Below are positions 36,326 to 51,033 of a DNA stretch of 64,000 bases, in pieces (position 1 is the stretch's first letter; every line of letters starts with the position of its first letter). Where the stretch lies: the NCBI GenBank assembly GCA_013398955.1, contig VWPU01008554.1:124939-188938 (forward strand). Direction: 5' to 3'. This stretch comes from Callaeas wilsoni (Eukaryota; Chordata; Aves; Passeriformes; Callaeidae). A program made the translations under genes and the position numbers. The notes under the pieces are model-generated. The model searched no databases and was not told the DNA's origin. It saw only the letters and a list, made by a program, of their open reading frames with translations.

Positions 36326-39300
36326 GAAACTCTGAGAAGATCTAAAGTCACAACCCAAATGTGATGGCAGAGGTCATGCTAATTCCCATCCATGGATCAC
36401 ATGTGGTCCAGACTATGTGAACCACAATGTGCAACAGTTTCCTTTTCTAAACAATGTGAAGATGGTCTCATTTTTTTACTGCTGCCCACAGGGTCTGCAC
36501 TGCTGTTGATTAAACTGCCCTTTGAGTGTTTCCAGTGTTAGAATCACTCTATTCTTCAAGATTCAGCCCTTGCTGCCAGCTTTGGCACTGGAAATCTGAT
36601 TTTTTTTCCTTCAAATTGACCATCTTACCCGTGGCTGTTCTGGCAATGTCCTTTAAGCACACTGTCTCATGGACTAGATTAATCAACGGCTGTCTCTAAC
36701 TACCTTCTCTTCAACCTGCTTCCCATTCCCCTATATTTCTGTTTCAATTCCCCATATTTGACTTAGAGTTATGAAGTAATGTAGCTTCACTTAAAACCTC
36801 AGCAAAAAGGTTAAAGCTAATCCATTTTACTTGGGAAGACTAGGAATATCTAAATGAACTCCTGAGGGCCTTCCATCCTGAATCACTCTGGGAGTCTATC
36901 AGGTTCATAGTTACAGTGCCTTAAACAAAAAGCAGCAGTCTGTTATCTCAATATAATTTTGACACTTGTCTGAGACCACATCACCATCTGAAGGCACAGC
37001 TTACAGCACATGCCTGAAGCACAGGCAGTCACACAGAGGGCTGTTCAAAAGGCTGGCAGTGTTCAGATACTTCACAAGGAAAAGAGGCACATAAGCATGC
37101 TAAACAGACAGGTTTTGTAGATGTTCCGTGGAGAACCTACCTGTTGTTAATTATCTTGAATATTTAGCCTGACAGTCAGCAGGGCTGGCTCCAGCTGCCA
37201 CTGCTGAGGACATTGCTGCCCTGGCTGTTTATTCTGCCTCAGACACAGCTGAATTACTGATGGCCTTATCATCATCAGCTGGTAAAGGTGGGTTTGCATT
37301 AAAGCTCAGGATGGAAAATTGATGCAGGTAATGTACCTGCCCACAATCTCTTGGCAGCACCCTGTGGCAGGGGTGTAAGTCTCTGACAGCAGGGACATAC
37401 AGAAGGCTGGGAGTAGCAGTGCTTCAATCTACCATACATAGGTTTGCTAGGAAACATCTGCCACAGCCTGCAATTTCCCTGGACTTAAATTCAGATAATT
37501 GTTTGTCTTCCTATGGATACAGGTGGAGTAATGCTCCTCTCTGACACTGCTATTACTACCTCGTTGGTGTTTGTAGATCTTGGTAACATTTTCTACAGCA
37601 GCCTGCTCTTGTGCGTGTTCTGATCCCAGGCTGCCTCAGCTCAATACACTTGAAAAGGCCCTGTTAACAAACACACCAAGTGCCAGCTCCCTCCAGAAGC
37701 AGGTCATGCGGAGGAAGCTGAGCCCCCTGGTCCCTCTGCACAGTCAAAACAGTGGATCTGTCTCCCTGACTCTTCTTCATTAGGAGATCTCTGGCAGGCA
37801 TGAATCAGCTAAATTTCCACTGGCTAATAGAAATTTTCGGACCTTCTTCTTGCAGATTTTCTACTTCAATTGACACAGACATATTGCCCCTCAGTTCTCG
37901 ATATTTTTTGGTTACCTCTTAGAAACCAGCTTGAGGTCACACCACAGAGCACTTAACTTAAAGCAGCAAGTAAAGGCAGCTTAGAAGAGAAAGCATAAAA
38001 CAGAAGTACAAAACAAACCAAAGTGACTTGCTAATCTCTGTGTGTGTGTGACTGCATGATACTGCTACTTTTTCTGACATACACTGCTAGAATCAGTGGC
38101 TTGAGGGCTGTCTGCAGAAAGAGAAACAATTGATTAGAGATCCACTGACACAACTGTATTCGTATTTATAAAAGTCCTATTTCCCTGAGCACAGGAGGAG
38201 TCAAGCAGCAGGAGACAGTGGGTGTGTTGATGCTGCAGGACGCAGTGCAGCACAGAGATACCATCTTTAAACAGGCTGGCTGGCACGCTGGGAACCGTGG
38301 TGCCGCAGCAGCGCAGAGCTCCGGTTTGGACCAGCACACCCACCCAGGTTTGCATGCTAAGTCCTTCAGACTTTCAAAAAAATTATTTCATTAATCCCTG
38401 GCTCCCTGACTGTAGTGTTACAGTCAAAGTCAGTGTGATGGGGGCAGGCTGAAGCACGTTGCAATGGTGCTGGTCTCAGCCAGTGTGCAAACCACATGGA
38501 AAAAGTTCAAGCAGTAGCAGAGGCAGAGCCGCCTGCCCATGCTCTGTGCCAAGCAGTCAGGCAGCACAGCCAGGACTGAACTCCAGGCTGCTCCAAGAAA
38601 GCACAAGTTTCCTGAGCCAGAGTGGCTCTTCCCTAATTTTGGTGTTCTTTCATATTTAAGCATCTTCAGCGTCACTGCATGTCCCCCTGCTATTATTTCT
38701 CCCACTAGCCAGAATAACTTATATGAGACTTCAGGAGCTATTGCAAAATAAGGCTGGGATGGAGAACACTGGAGTCACTGTAGCTTAGAAAACACACTTA
38801 TACCTTGGCAAGTACACACATATTCTTAAGGAGAACCAATAAACAGAACTTCACCAGCTCCAGGAGCTAAAATCTGGATTAGGCTCAGGCTTGGCCATAC
38901 TCTTGGCTCAATCCGTAAGCCCTCCTGTCTCCCAGTGCGAGAAACTTTGCTCTTTCCTTAGCTCTTGTCATTCCCTCTGGAAAAACTCACTCAAAGATGC
39001 TGAATGAACAGTGAGGACACTTACCCCCTGCATCACACCCCACCTTTACAAGCTGCTTCTGCAGGCAATTGATAAGATCCTGAGTTACATCAACAACAGA
39101 AATGGGAGCTGCTGCACAGCAGTGCTAATGCCTCTATTAACCCATAACCTCTATGAAACCAAAACTTCATGGTCCTCACTTACAGGAGGCTCCAGGCACA
39201 GCCCAAATCAGACATAATTAGCAGACCGTGTGTCTAATGATAAGGCATCAATACTGTTCACCACTGAAATTACTTCGGAACTTCAACTCGCAAAGGCTGT

Positions 39301-42300
39301 ATGTTTTAATTATAAAGCTATTTATAGCCTTGATAAGAGGATAAAACTAAGTCCCTTCTGCCTATGCCTGGCTGCTGAGCACATGGATGTTAAAGATCCC
39401 CCTTGCATTTAGGGATCAGGAAAACCCATTTAAATTCTCCAAAACAACATTGCGCTGGCAAAACCAAACTCACAACGGTTGGCATTATGCTTGAATATAA
39501 ATACATAAATACTGCTAGAGACATCCATCTACACCCTAAGGTACTAGACCAGTGTCTTTTTAAATTGGAAATAAAAGTAAATCGTAAATGGTTTTCACTG
39601 CTTAAGAACATAGCTCAGAATACAACAGTATGTACAGCAGTTGTATTCATAATACAAAGATAATTGTAAACATGTTCTGAAGAAAATTTAAAATAATACT
39701 CTTTATAACATGTTCCTTACTATAAAAATATGCAGAATTAGATTCTATTGTGATTTTTCTTGTTTACACAGCCGGCTGAAACATAATGTAAAGTTATATG
39801 GATAAAGGAGCATATTTGAATATATCTTTCAACATCCTAGACAGTGGGCTGCACTGCAACTGGAAGAACCTATGGAAACCTGCAGTACATCATATTCAGA
39901 AGTTATCTCTATAAAACCACTTTACAGTTTATTAATTCTGACAAAGTAGTTGGCTGTACCAAAAATGGTGTCACCATACTGCAGGCTGGAATTACAGCAC
40001 GATCGTTTATTTGTAATCAGGTTTTCAGAGAGAGAGAAGTGTAAGAGAGATGGGTAATATTAGGGAAAACAACCCCTCTTAAAATATTTTCTATTGCAAA
40101 ACATTCTTGAGCTCAGTATCCAGAAGTTAACAGTTTGCTAACAGAAGAGTTACCAAAAGGTCAGGTGGCAATTAGTGAGAAAGTAAAAATAACTGAGCAC
40201 AACAGACAAGGAAGAGTCCTGCTAAATTCAAAAGTCAGAGATGTGTCGTTCAAAATCCTGCCTTGCTAAGCCTTCCTGAATCAATAAAGAGATCAGCAAG
40301 ATAACTTCCTATCACCTTGTCCACAATTCCCAGTTCAAAATAGAGATTGGTTGTGCAGTCTTAAATTCACACGTGCATTGCAAGACCTAACATCCTTCTC
40401 CCTATCCAAGAGTTTTGCAAATAGAGCTTCAAGAAATACCCTGCATGATGAGCAGAAGTTCCAGAACGTTTGGATGGGGCTGCTCAAATACACATTAAGG
40501 ACATCTGTTCAGAAAGCTAAACTCATCTTTATGTTTTTATATGAGTAATATGCTAAAAATTGATCATAAGTGGCCAAATTCTGTTCTCAAACTTAAACAA
40601 CTTTGGTGATTTCAACACTACAATGTAATTATCTCAGTTGATACGCACAACTTCTGCCCATTGGCAAAGAAGTCGCAATATTCACTATATTACAGGATGA
40701 GGTGCTTTTCCATGGTTGATATTCTCGCCTTTTATTGTCTTTTCTCTGGTAATTTTATTTCCTGCTAGTCTTCAGTCTACTATAATTTAGTCATTTCACA
40801 TCACTGTGCATATTGCTCACCAAGTTGAGTATTACAGTTTGAAAAAACTGCACTAGGAGAAAGGCAGAAATGGAGAAAGGACAGCATTAGCATACATTTA
40901 ATCCACTCAAATAACTCCTTCTGTTCAGCTCAACAGCAAAATATGAGCTAGTTACAGCCACAAGTAACAAAGTGATTACCAAAGGAAGTAAGGAATTTCT
41001 AGATGATTAGCCTTTAATTTCAGATGGTAGGTTTCTCTCAAAGATACTGAGTTCGGTTACAATTAATCAGACTTGACAGCTTTTACTTACATCTTAGAAT
41101 AGATGAATTTCCTCCACAGCAGGAATTACTGAGTGACATTTCGTGCTTTGAATTATGTAGGTGATCAGACCAGTTATTTGTATTTTCTCTTTGTGGCCTT
41201 GAAACTGGTGAGCCACAGCTGAGATCATGGTATGTGATTTGATGTGGCCTGGACTTTCCGAATTGTTTCACTTTACAGACTGGTCTCCATCCAAAACAAT
41301 TTTAAGGTAGCAACTTCCTCAAGTTATCTGGTCCTGACTGATTCCAACTCCCGGTATTCTTCAATAGGAACATGTTTCTCAGTTTTGGTTTAATACAAGT
41401 CCAAAATTAGGAAACATTTCACATATGCACAAGCCATAGCCCTAAAGTAAATTAATAATCAGGTTTAGATCATATGGGGAAAAGAAAACAAAACACACCA
41501 ATATTTTCTTTCAATAACATTAATACATTCATTTTTATAACTATTAACCTGCATTTATTTTGAGACAGAGGAATACTAATTGATTTTGTAATCTTTAGCA
41601 TATTACTTTTATACCTTTGAAGATCTCAAAGATTAAATGTTACACTGCAAGATGCGGTGAACTCAAATTTCCACAGTTCCCCACAGAAAATCGTTCAAGG
41701 CTGGGAAAGTTAATATCTTATGGGCCAGCAGCAGCAGAACACTGGCTGTGCTAATGGAACACAGCAATTCTCAATTACCAAATGGTAGAAAGCATTTTAT
41801 TCTATTCCTGGCAAGTGGCACAATAGCAGACATTAAAATCACATAACTTCATTTTTATAACATTTTTACTTTCCTTTCCCCTTATTTCAATTTGGATGCA
41901 CTATTAGCAACCAATAATTCAAGTGCAGCCAGAAATAGAAATCATATCCTTGTACTAGCCAAGAATAGCTTAAAAACATTTCAAAGGGTATGAAGCATTA
42001 ACCTTCTCCTTTAATTTTTCAGAAAAATTGTTATGTACTGGATCCTTAAGTTATATCTGAACTGGGAGGAGGCAAGATTAGAAGCAGATATCAAAGGGTC
42101 ACATCTCCCAATCCACAGTAAGTAAATACTCTGGCACAGGCATAAATGATACAAGGTTACATAAGAATTTCCAAGTATACACTAAAAGCTCTTTCTGTAG
42201 CAGCACCATAAAGCACTTTGTAACCAACTGCAGTATACTCCTTGTCTCATTGCTTTTTACACTGCAGTAACCACTGTAATGAAAAAAATATCATTAAGGC

Positions 42301-44389
42301 TAAATTTGACCAAGGCAAGTAAACAGGGACCACACTTAGTCCTTCTGTGATATCACACTCCAGTGGCAGCAAAAGGGGATAAATATACAGCTCCATTCAG
42401 GCCTAATCTAGAGGAAATTTAAATCTGTGGGGTTAAATAGAATTGTCCTACTTTCTGTCTCACTCTACAGGATTCTCAAAATTGACCAAAAAAAATTAGA
42501 ATCTCTTTTAAAAATTCATAGAAACAATACAGAAGTTGTAGCAATCTTCCAGTGATCCCACTACACATGAAATTTGAAGTCTCTATTTTTTCAGTATCTA
42601 CAGCAAAGAGATTAAAAAAAAAAATTATTTAATACTTAGATTTTAACAGTCTTATCTTGTTCCACTGGTGGTATAGAATGACATTCTGAATTTTGCAGTG
42701 CTACTGTCCAATCCAAACTTCTGTGAGAAACCATGTTCAAGTGTCCTTTCAAAGACAGTGCAAACCCGAGATCATAGGAGAACTCGGGAGTATCTCTCCA
42801 TACCAGAGAAAGGATTTGTCACCATTTTGATATTACTGCAAGGAGCGAAAGTCTTATGATCTCTTGACCACTTTCACCCAAAGAAACCACTTCACGTGAC
42901 TGAGGGATGTTGCCAGCAGAGCATATGGGTATCAGGCAGTGGGATTTTCGGCTGTGTTATTGTGACAGCTCAGCAAGGTCTCAGACAGCTTGATATTTCA
43001 TATACTGAAATAACATATAGTGCACATGCCAACAGGCAAAACTGCTTTACACTGAGGAGGGACTATGCTAATTGCACAAACCTGTAGATGAGCTAAAATA
43101 ATAATGATGATCCCAGTAGTACAGACAGGGTTGAGTAAGCAGGTAGATCTAGCAAAGCTAACAAAAAATAGAATGCTTTCAATTAAATTGCTGTACTTGG
43201 TTGCTTTAACTGAGAATAACTAGATCTGGAATGACAGTACATATTTTTTTTTGCATACCACAATAATTTGAAACAGCTACAGACTTCATGTGTACACAAA
43301 ACATGAAGGAATCAAAGGAGCAAATTTGCCATATTTTTTCACTGGGCACAGATATGCATGTGGAGCGTGAAAAGCCCCAACTGCCTCATGTGATAAACTG
43401 AGAGGTGTACAGGGCAAGAAAAGAGCTATAAACCAAGATGCTGGATAGCAAAGCCGAGCCTGTGTGGGCTCTTGGAGGTGCGCGCCTGTGAGGGAATTCT
43501 GCTGTTGGATCACGTTCTTGGCTTAATGGTCCCGAAATCGTGGAGGCTGAAAGGCAAGAGCAAGCTCACAGCTCGCAATGGAAAGCTGCCTCACACAGAG
43601 GTGCTGCTCAGCTCCAGCAAGACAATACCTGCATACAGTCAGTGTTGCAGACAAGTTAGTAAGGCTCCTTGTTGGCAGGAGTTACCAGCTCAGGACAGGC
43701 AGCTCAAAAAAAACTGCAGAGAAAATATGAAATGGTCATCTACTCCTTTTTTCATCCTGAAAACCCAGGGTTGTACGAAAGAGCCTGTTTCACCTGCAGC
43801 ACAGCCTCAGATGAGCAGACCAGTGGGCCAGGCATGCATGAGGAACCACTCCTGGCTTGAGGGACACCACAAGTTGACTGCAGCAGAACTCAAAGCTCAG
43901 TTCTGAGTTTATTGAGAAACTCAAGAAGCTATTAGGCATCGACAATCAAAAGATAACCACATATGCTGTAGACTTAGCAGAAAAATAAAATGTAACCATA
44001 CTCAGCAGAAGAATAAAATTTCTTAATCTACCCATGTATTTTTGTGCGATTTGTAGTGCAGATTTTCTTTTTTAACATGAATTTTTATAATGTTTTGGCC
44101 TCTAAAAGATCACTGTACAGCTGTGTCTGTCCTGTGCAAAATTTGCTTTTAAGAGGATCTCATAAAAAACCAAAATGCATAGCTTTAGGACTCAGTCAGG
44201 TATGGTGATAGAGAACAGGGGGAGACTTCAGAAAATTAAGCAAAAGAGAGAAATTCGCTACTGTTTTTAACCCTTCCCATTCTCCATAAAGCCAGAAAGC
44301 TATACAGTGACAACAATTCTCCTACTTTCTGTTCCATACAGCCAGAGACCTCATCTGGTGTTCTTCTTATGAGCATCCTTTAAAGAAAA

Positions 44390-44760
44390 TTGTCAGGAGG
44401 ACAGGACTGCCACATTAAATCAGACCAACGAGACGCTTAGCATCCAGTCTGGTACCATGGCTAGGAGGAAATGTAGGAAAGGCTCATATGGACTGGAATA
44501 ATATACAGTGATACTCCTCTACAACACTCTCCCAACTTCCAGCTCAGGAAGAAGAGGCAGCATTGCTGAATTTCATAATCCCCATTTGATGTAATCCCCA
44601 TTTGATTTTGCTTCCCTTCATGTGTCCAGACAGCTTTTGAACATATGTGAACTTTTAGCCTCCACAGTGCTCCCTGTCAAGGAATTTCAGTGCAGAACTA
44701 TTTAGCAAGCAAAGGAAATCTCTCTTCTTTTTGTCACCTGCTCGATGCATTTGCTATCTT
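44390..44760 (+). mobile_element. Probable ancient amniote interspersed repeat (family not named)
   Basis: The order of short blocks (AATCAGACCAACGAG, ATCCAGTCTGGTACC, CAACTTCCAGCTC, TTTTGAACATATGTGAACTT, CCTGTCAAGGAATTTCAG, TTTTTGTCACCTGC) resembles an old repeat I recall as very common in turtle and crocodilian genomes. The match is from memory and diverged. A 16-bp tandem duplication lies within it. Confidence 0.45.
44576..44607. repeat. 16-bp tandem duplication
   Basis: TAATCCCCATTTGATG followed by TAATCCCCATTTGATT, one difference. Confidence 0.95.
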
Positions 44761-47700
44761 CCTTCCCAGACTGCCACTATTATGGAAAGAGAAGGTATCT
44801 CTGGTACTTATTCTCCAGTTGTGGGCAAAGGACTAAAAAAAATAAGACAGATCTTATTGTACACAATAATAAACTAGTGCTGGAAGAAAAGGACAATGAA
44901 GGATGGTGTTCTCCTAACAACCTGAAAAAATAGACCTCTCTTCCCTGGGACAGAGCTGTATCCAAAAGGCTACAGCAAACAAAGCTGGTGGTTGTAACTG
45001 TAGTCAGTAGCAGAGGAGCACAGATTGCAGGACCCTGCCTGCCTGGGCTCTTGTAAGAAAGTCAAGTCACTGCCACAAGTATCACAGCCAGAGAGGAACC
45101 TGAATTGTTTCTGGGTCTCTCAGCCTCTTTGGGAGTGATGGGAGGCAACACTACATACACTTAACAGACTAATCAATAAAACTACTCACATTCAAAGGTG
45201 TTATGTGCATGCTCCACTGTGTATTTATATCCAGCCACCTAACAAGAATTTTACATAAATACTGAAAGAATATTCCCAAGAGAAACAGAAATGCTCAACA
45301 TATTTTCACAGAAAACTCCTTCCAACTGCATTTCTCAGGTGAACATGACAGGCAATTAAACAAATATGTGAGGGTCAATAAGCATGGACTAAGGAAATTT
45401 AACTAATATAGTGCTAATCCCAAGGAAGGGAGCTGAAAGTAATGAGAAAATAACCAGCCTACAACAAGAAGAAAAATTGCAGAGCTTTTGTCACCACAGG
45501 CACCCAATAATGTCATATGATCTTGGGAGACAGACAGTAGATTCTGCTTAAAAGTCACCACTGCTATGAATACATGAGGAGCAGAGCTGACCTGTCCCAG
45601 AGAGCCCAGGAAAGGCACAGTCTGTCTGATGGCACTGGGAACAGCACACTTTGGGCTTGGAGGCAGATGTCAGCCACCACGAGCATTCCTCCCCCATTCC
45701 AACAAAGAGCGCAGCCCTGCACTTCTTACACAGCATACACAAAATCCCCTGTAGACACCTAGTCCATACTGTACAGAACTGTTTTAAAAAAATCTCTGAA
45801 CTTAAGAGATATTCATCTATTTTAAAAACAAAGCCCCACTTTGATTTTGCTGTATATCATGTTTTAAATTTTAATGCTTTTCCATTTGTCTGTTTTGTTA
45901 TTTGGAGAAGGGAATAAATGTCCTTTTCTGTTAGCCTTTCCTTAAACAACTGCTTCTCCAAAATAAAATGCAAATCTTCAACAGCTATATTATGTACACA
46001 TACACACAGACCCATGCCTTTTCACATCCAGTGTTTTAAAGACAGCCTTCAGTCAAAATCAGGCACATTCCCAAGATAATTTTCAACACTCTATCCATTT
46101 AATGAAAAATCATGCTGTTCTCACCAGTACAAAACAAGAACGGAGATATGTTCACCAAGGAATCCAAGATCTCTTCCCTTCCCTATTTACTCACCATCTC
46201 ACTTAGCTGTTCATTTCTTGAGCATCTCACACTATGTGTTTCATCAACATGAAATTCAATTTAATGCTTAAATAGGAAATAAAAATAACCATACATTTGT
46301 AACAAGAACAACTTTAGATTTTTCATTCTGATTTTATTCCCATTTGATTTAGTTTCAATTACTGTCTGTTTACTTTTTTAGTAGCTGATTAAATTTGGGA
46401 ATTATGCTTGATGACAAATTGTGCATTCTGCTTTTCAAACATTATCCAGTGGGTTCTACTGGTGTTTACCACACCAGACATGTATTACAAGTAGTGTTTT
46501 CACTGACTCTACAGCTTGGCAAAGACCTGCTTCACTAGAGGTATTATTAACACTTTCAAAATGACAGACACCAAGCAAGTGAACAGGGAGGGACAATTCA
46601 CAATTTTTTATAACACAGCTGGAGGTAGGAGAAAACTACTTTTTCCCCACAAAATGTACTATACCAAGCAGGGGTGAGGAACTGAGACTTTTTACCCCAG
46701 TCAAGTCAACACTAAACTCTGATCAGCCTTCAAGGATTTTGTGTGTGTCGATTTTCACAGAGAAATCACAGACATAAATATTAATAAATAAAGTTAGCAG
46801 TTTTGTTGTTCTGAGCATAGCAGAGTATCAGTTCTAGGAAAACTTCTCCAGAAGAGTAGAAACAAAATTTCACAAGACCAAAGGCCTTTCACTTGTTCTA
46901 CAGAATTATCTTTCTTCTGTTACATTAGAGACAGCCTAAGCAGATCATATTTGCTTTCCTGATGTTTTGAAATGTGCCTGTCAAAACCCATTACTACAGC
47001 AGCAGCCATTCCTACTAGAAGCCATTAGCCAGCAGGAAATAACAAAACTGTTCAGACACAAGCAAGAAAATAGAGCAAAAATTAGAAATGCGCAGAGACA
47101 AGAAAAGGCTAAAAATATCAGTGAGCAAGTTTCCAGACATAACCAAAAAATACAGTCATAGAAAATATCCATTTTCCAGCAAATGCTGGTTCTACATAGG
47201 CAATGGTCACTATCTAATAGCAAAATATTTTACACTATAGATGAACAGAGTAAACTCTCAGAACTTGGTTGAAAAAGTTGAGAATACTTATGAAGATCAT
47301 AGATCTACCCTTTCTGTGCTAACAGAGGCAGATCTGCTTCTCCCAGGCCATCTGGTACATCAGGATGAAGAACTGTCCTAACTCTACAGACTATAAAGGA
47401 TTCATCATTTTTCATATAGTTTTCAATTTATGTTTATGAAAAGATTTATTTTGATCCACCAGGTTAGCCTTTGGAAATATTTAACTGTCTCACAGAGGAG
47501 AGAGAGAAGCATTTGGATGACAACAGTAGCCCAGGGCAGAGGCACGTCAGCATCTTCAGGATAACAGAGATGCAACTACTCTGAAGTGTGGGCCAAGGTA
47601 TCTAGAAAAGTCATTAGAAAAGATTCAGTCCTAACCAGCCTGCGAATTGTTCCCACTGCTGATCTTAAATGGTTCAAGCTGATGGGAGTTTCAACCACGT

Positions 47701-50700
47701 ACTGTGCTCTCTATGCTCCAAATTACTGACTGAAGAAAAAGTGCCTATGGGTGTCTCTAACACAGAAGAAAAGGGTGGTGATATGGCTACAGTGCAGACA
47801 GGAACAGGATGCTGCATCTCTTCAATGACTCATTCATTTGGCTGGACCTTATTAATTTGCAGGTCTTCAAAATTAAATGCTGTCAATTTTAAAAGGCCAC
47901 AGAACATGCAATAATCAGTTTTATCAAGAAAGATTTATAATAAACAGCAGCAGCTAATATTTAGAGGCAATTCAAGCATTCAATGAATAGAAATACAAAG
48001 TAATTTCTTCTGTTATTAAATACATGTGCTTTTTTCCTTCCTGTTTGTGATTTTTGTAAATTGTTTCCCTCTATTCCTTTTATGGCCACTTAGTACATGT
48101 GACAGGGACCTGCTCTGTGTCAGGTTCCACAACCCAGTGCAGTGATTACATTTCACATCCAAGCCCCAGAAAACACTTAATTCCTACAGCTGCAGCTGGA
48201 GGGGCGGAGAAGGGGGAGACTAGTTTGCAGAAAGAAAATCTCATGCCCTGAGAAACAGCACAAAACCATCCTGACCACTTCCATTAGGATGCCGGGAGGG
48301 AGATTCTGTTTTCAGAACTGCCCTAGCCAGACAGGGATGTCCAGACCTGTCATGTAGCTACTACAGACATGAAGTTTCATCTGTACCCTGGTTGCTGGTG
48401 CTGCCAGGCTACTGCTGCAACTACAAAGGAAAGAGTGTATGTCTGATAGGCTACCCTGCCCTTCTGCTACAGAAACATCCACAAACATTTCCCACCTTTA
48501 TAAGCAGAATAAAATTTTACCCAAAATGATGATTCAAACTTCTTCAGTTGTGAATAACAACAAGCATCAACCCCTAGAAGCAAGAAATCCAGGGCCAGTA
48601 GTCTGGGTAGGGTTGCTCAAGACTTCTGACATTTAAACGAAAAACGGGCTTGGGTAGGTAACTCAGCTATACGTTGAGGATACCTAATTTGAATGAATAA
48701 ATTCAGTCACCTTCTTGCCCTAGCAGCAAATGCCCTATTATAAGTAGTTAATATAAAAAAGCTTTCACGAAAGAGGAACATATGAGAAACTCCTCCTGAT
48801 GGTCTATGAAATGTAGAGTCAAACTTGGAAAACCACTGTTTAAAAGGAAGGCATAATCAAGAACAAGTGCTACCAAGACTACATAGGAAAATAGGAATTT
48901 CATAGCCAGTTAAGGAAGTTCACAGAGCATGCAATTTGAATTTTACCCCTAAAGGAACAAGGAGATAAAACAGATGAAAGACAGTGTCAGAGAAAGCAGT
49001 TACACAGAACATGACTGAAGTTCAGGTCTTGAGAAAATACACAGGAATCTGCTAACCACTGAACTTGAAATCAGCAAAAGGAAACTCTGAAGGACTTTTG
49101 AATTATTAGAAATCAGTGTCCAAAAATCATCACCAATTACTTTTGACTGCTATGACCGCAGAGTTAATCCTGACATATATCAAGACAGGAATACTGCAAG
49201 AGTGTGGAGACAACATTTATATCATATTGTGGCATTCATGAAGCCATAATTAAAAGGCGGCATCTTGTCTTACCATCCAAATTTCAGAAAGGGTAAGGAC
49301 AAATAAAACAAAGAAGTCAAAAACAGGTACAGGAACGAGTTAAAGGTTGGGACATAATGAAAATCTAATTTATTAAAAAATAAAATAACAATTATTTTCA
49401 TAAATATTTTCCTGCCAGACAGACTTCTATTACTGGTTGCCTTTATCCAACAAAATGGCCTGAGTCATTTCAATTATTAGAAATTGAAGTTATATAAGCT
49501 CAAAATGTAAATAAGTTTATTACTTTTGCCAGTTAAAGTGACAGACTTTTGAAACAACATGTTGTGTCCTGAGGTTAGTAAGAGATGACTGTAAGAAATT
49601 CAACCATGACCAAATACCTTTACAGAAACCTTATTGAAACTGAATGAGTAATTACAAACATGCTGTAGAGACAAACGAAATTTTTTAACTGAAGTGATAC
49701 AAAAACAGTGGTTCCTCTCACTCCTAAGTTTCAAAATTCAGTGCATCAGGGCAACTTCATTGATTTCAGGTAATTTATCCAAGATTAACTTCAATACACC
49801 TGACATGAAGCACTGGCACAGCGACTCTGAGTAACATATCACAGCTGACAACATCCAGTTCAATCTGAAGTAAATATATTTGGAAAGTTTTAAGGCAAAG
49901 TGATACCTAGGCATGTTATATTGTTGAATATTGCCTCAGAAGGGTGTTAAGTAAAATCATTTGGTATTATGCCACCTGCTATTTTCAGTGATACTTTTTA
50001 AGGGCTGCAAGATGTATAAAACATATGAGTGACAGGCTAATCAAAAAAATAATTACAGTTGGTTCAATAACCTACCTGCTCAGGGAAGCATCCTAGCTAA
50101 ATACTGCAGCATTATGGCTCTGCAAGTGCAGTTCACTTCAAATTTCCATTTCTTTTACTTTTTCATACCAGTTACAGATATACAAACACAATACTCACAT
50201 TTAATTTCCCATAAAAAAGCTGAGTTAAAATATCAATGCATACAGAACTTATGAAAACCACTTCCTATTTCACTAAAGGCTCCATTCAAGAATACAACCA
50301 ATTTTTAAAATATTTTCTTTCACAATTTTTGATTCACTTAGAAGTCAAAATATGCAAAAAACCAAAAGGCAAACATTCCAGTCGCCTGAAATACTAATAG
50401 ATAACATAATCTTTGACTATAATGCCACAAAAAAATACCAAATAGTGAAGTAGGGATATTACATCATCTCTGAATTCAGCCATGGTGAAGCACATTCTGG
50501 GATGTGTGCCCATTCTTGGTATATACATTTTGTGGATCATTGGTACACTAGAGTAAATCCAGAGAAAGACCCATAAAAATGAGCTGAACACCAGAAAATG
50601 GGCTTTTCAAGAAGACTTATTTCATGATAAAAAAAGGCTAAATAGTTTAGGTTGAAACACATTTTCACAAACAAGCCAAATTTCATTTGATTACCAAGTA

Positions 50701-50857
50701 TCTATAGCAGAAGTTAGTCAATAGTAAAGGAAATACAGAATAAGAGATTTACTTTTCCTGAAAAACCTACCATGCCACCAAACAGTTCATTTTCCATTTG
50801 AAATCTAAAAACAAAACATGATCTCCCTCTCAGGAACATGGTGAGACTCTTGAGTCC
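44761..50857 (-). other. Intronic or intergenic span with no recognised feature
   Basis: I see no recognisable exon, repeat family or RNA gene here. Short open frames occur on both strands at the rate expected for AT-rich DNA. Whether it is still inside GPR158 depends on where the upstream exon lies, which is not visible. Confidence 0.4.
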
Positions 50858-51033
50858 TTTTATTTAACGAGAAATTATTGAAAGCTATTTTCAAGCTTTT
50901 TTTTTCTTTTATCCTTTAGTCTCACATCTTGGCAGTCTTCAGGTTTCTTAAAATATAGAAGCATTTCAGGGTGAACAGTACCTTTTGCAAGGCCTGGTAT
51001 AAGTGGATTCCAAGGGATTCCTTGCTGAAAAAG
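50858..51033 (-). repeat. Left arm of an inverted homologous pair (unidentified family)
   Basis: Read on the minus strand this segment aligns with 51825-52009 on the plus strand over its full length. The identity I count by eye is roughly 87% over the inner 120 bases and 39 of 40 over the outer end, with one 9-nt difference. The minus reading encodes LIPGLAKGTVHPEMLLYFKK, then PEDCQDVRLK and LENSFQ, then a stop and, 13 bases later, AATAAA. I do not recognise the protein family. It could be a terminal inverted repeat, a duplicated exon or a retrocopy. Confidence 0.85.

Larger units (their letters stand above)
21736..44389 (-). other. GPR158: Long intronic span with no recognised gene
   Basis: Contains a tandem duplication with hairpin (23195-23254), a probable old interspersed repeat (25090-25195), a possible tRNA-derived SINE remnant (27720-27795), an A21 tract (28524-28544) and a 14-bp direct repeat (36272-36325). 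Somewhat GC-richer patches at about 23935-24270, 31100-31500, 32700-32960, 34650-35130 and 38190-38350 have overlapping open frames on both strands but no recognisable protein family or clear splice structure. Everything else is plain AT-rich sequence. Gene assignment is by position only. Confidence 0.45.

Noticed and set aside
43472..43906. Open frame of 144 codons on the plus strand
   Set aside because: Starts at a non-ATG codon, no family resemblance, and no polyadenylation or promoter context that would support a gene.
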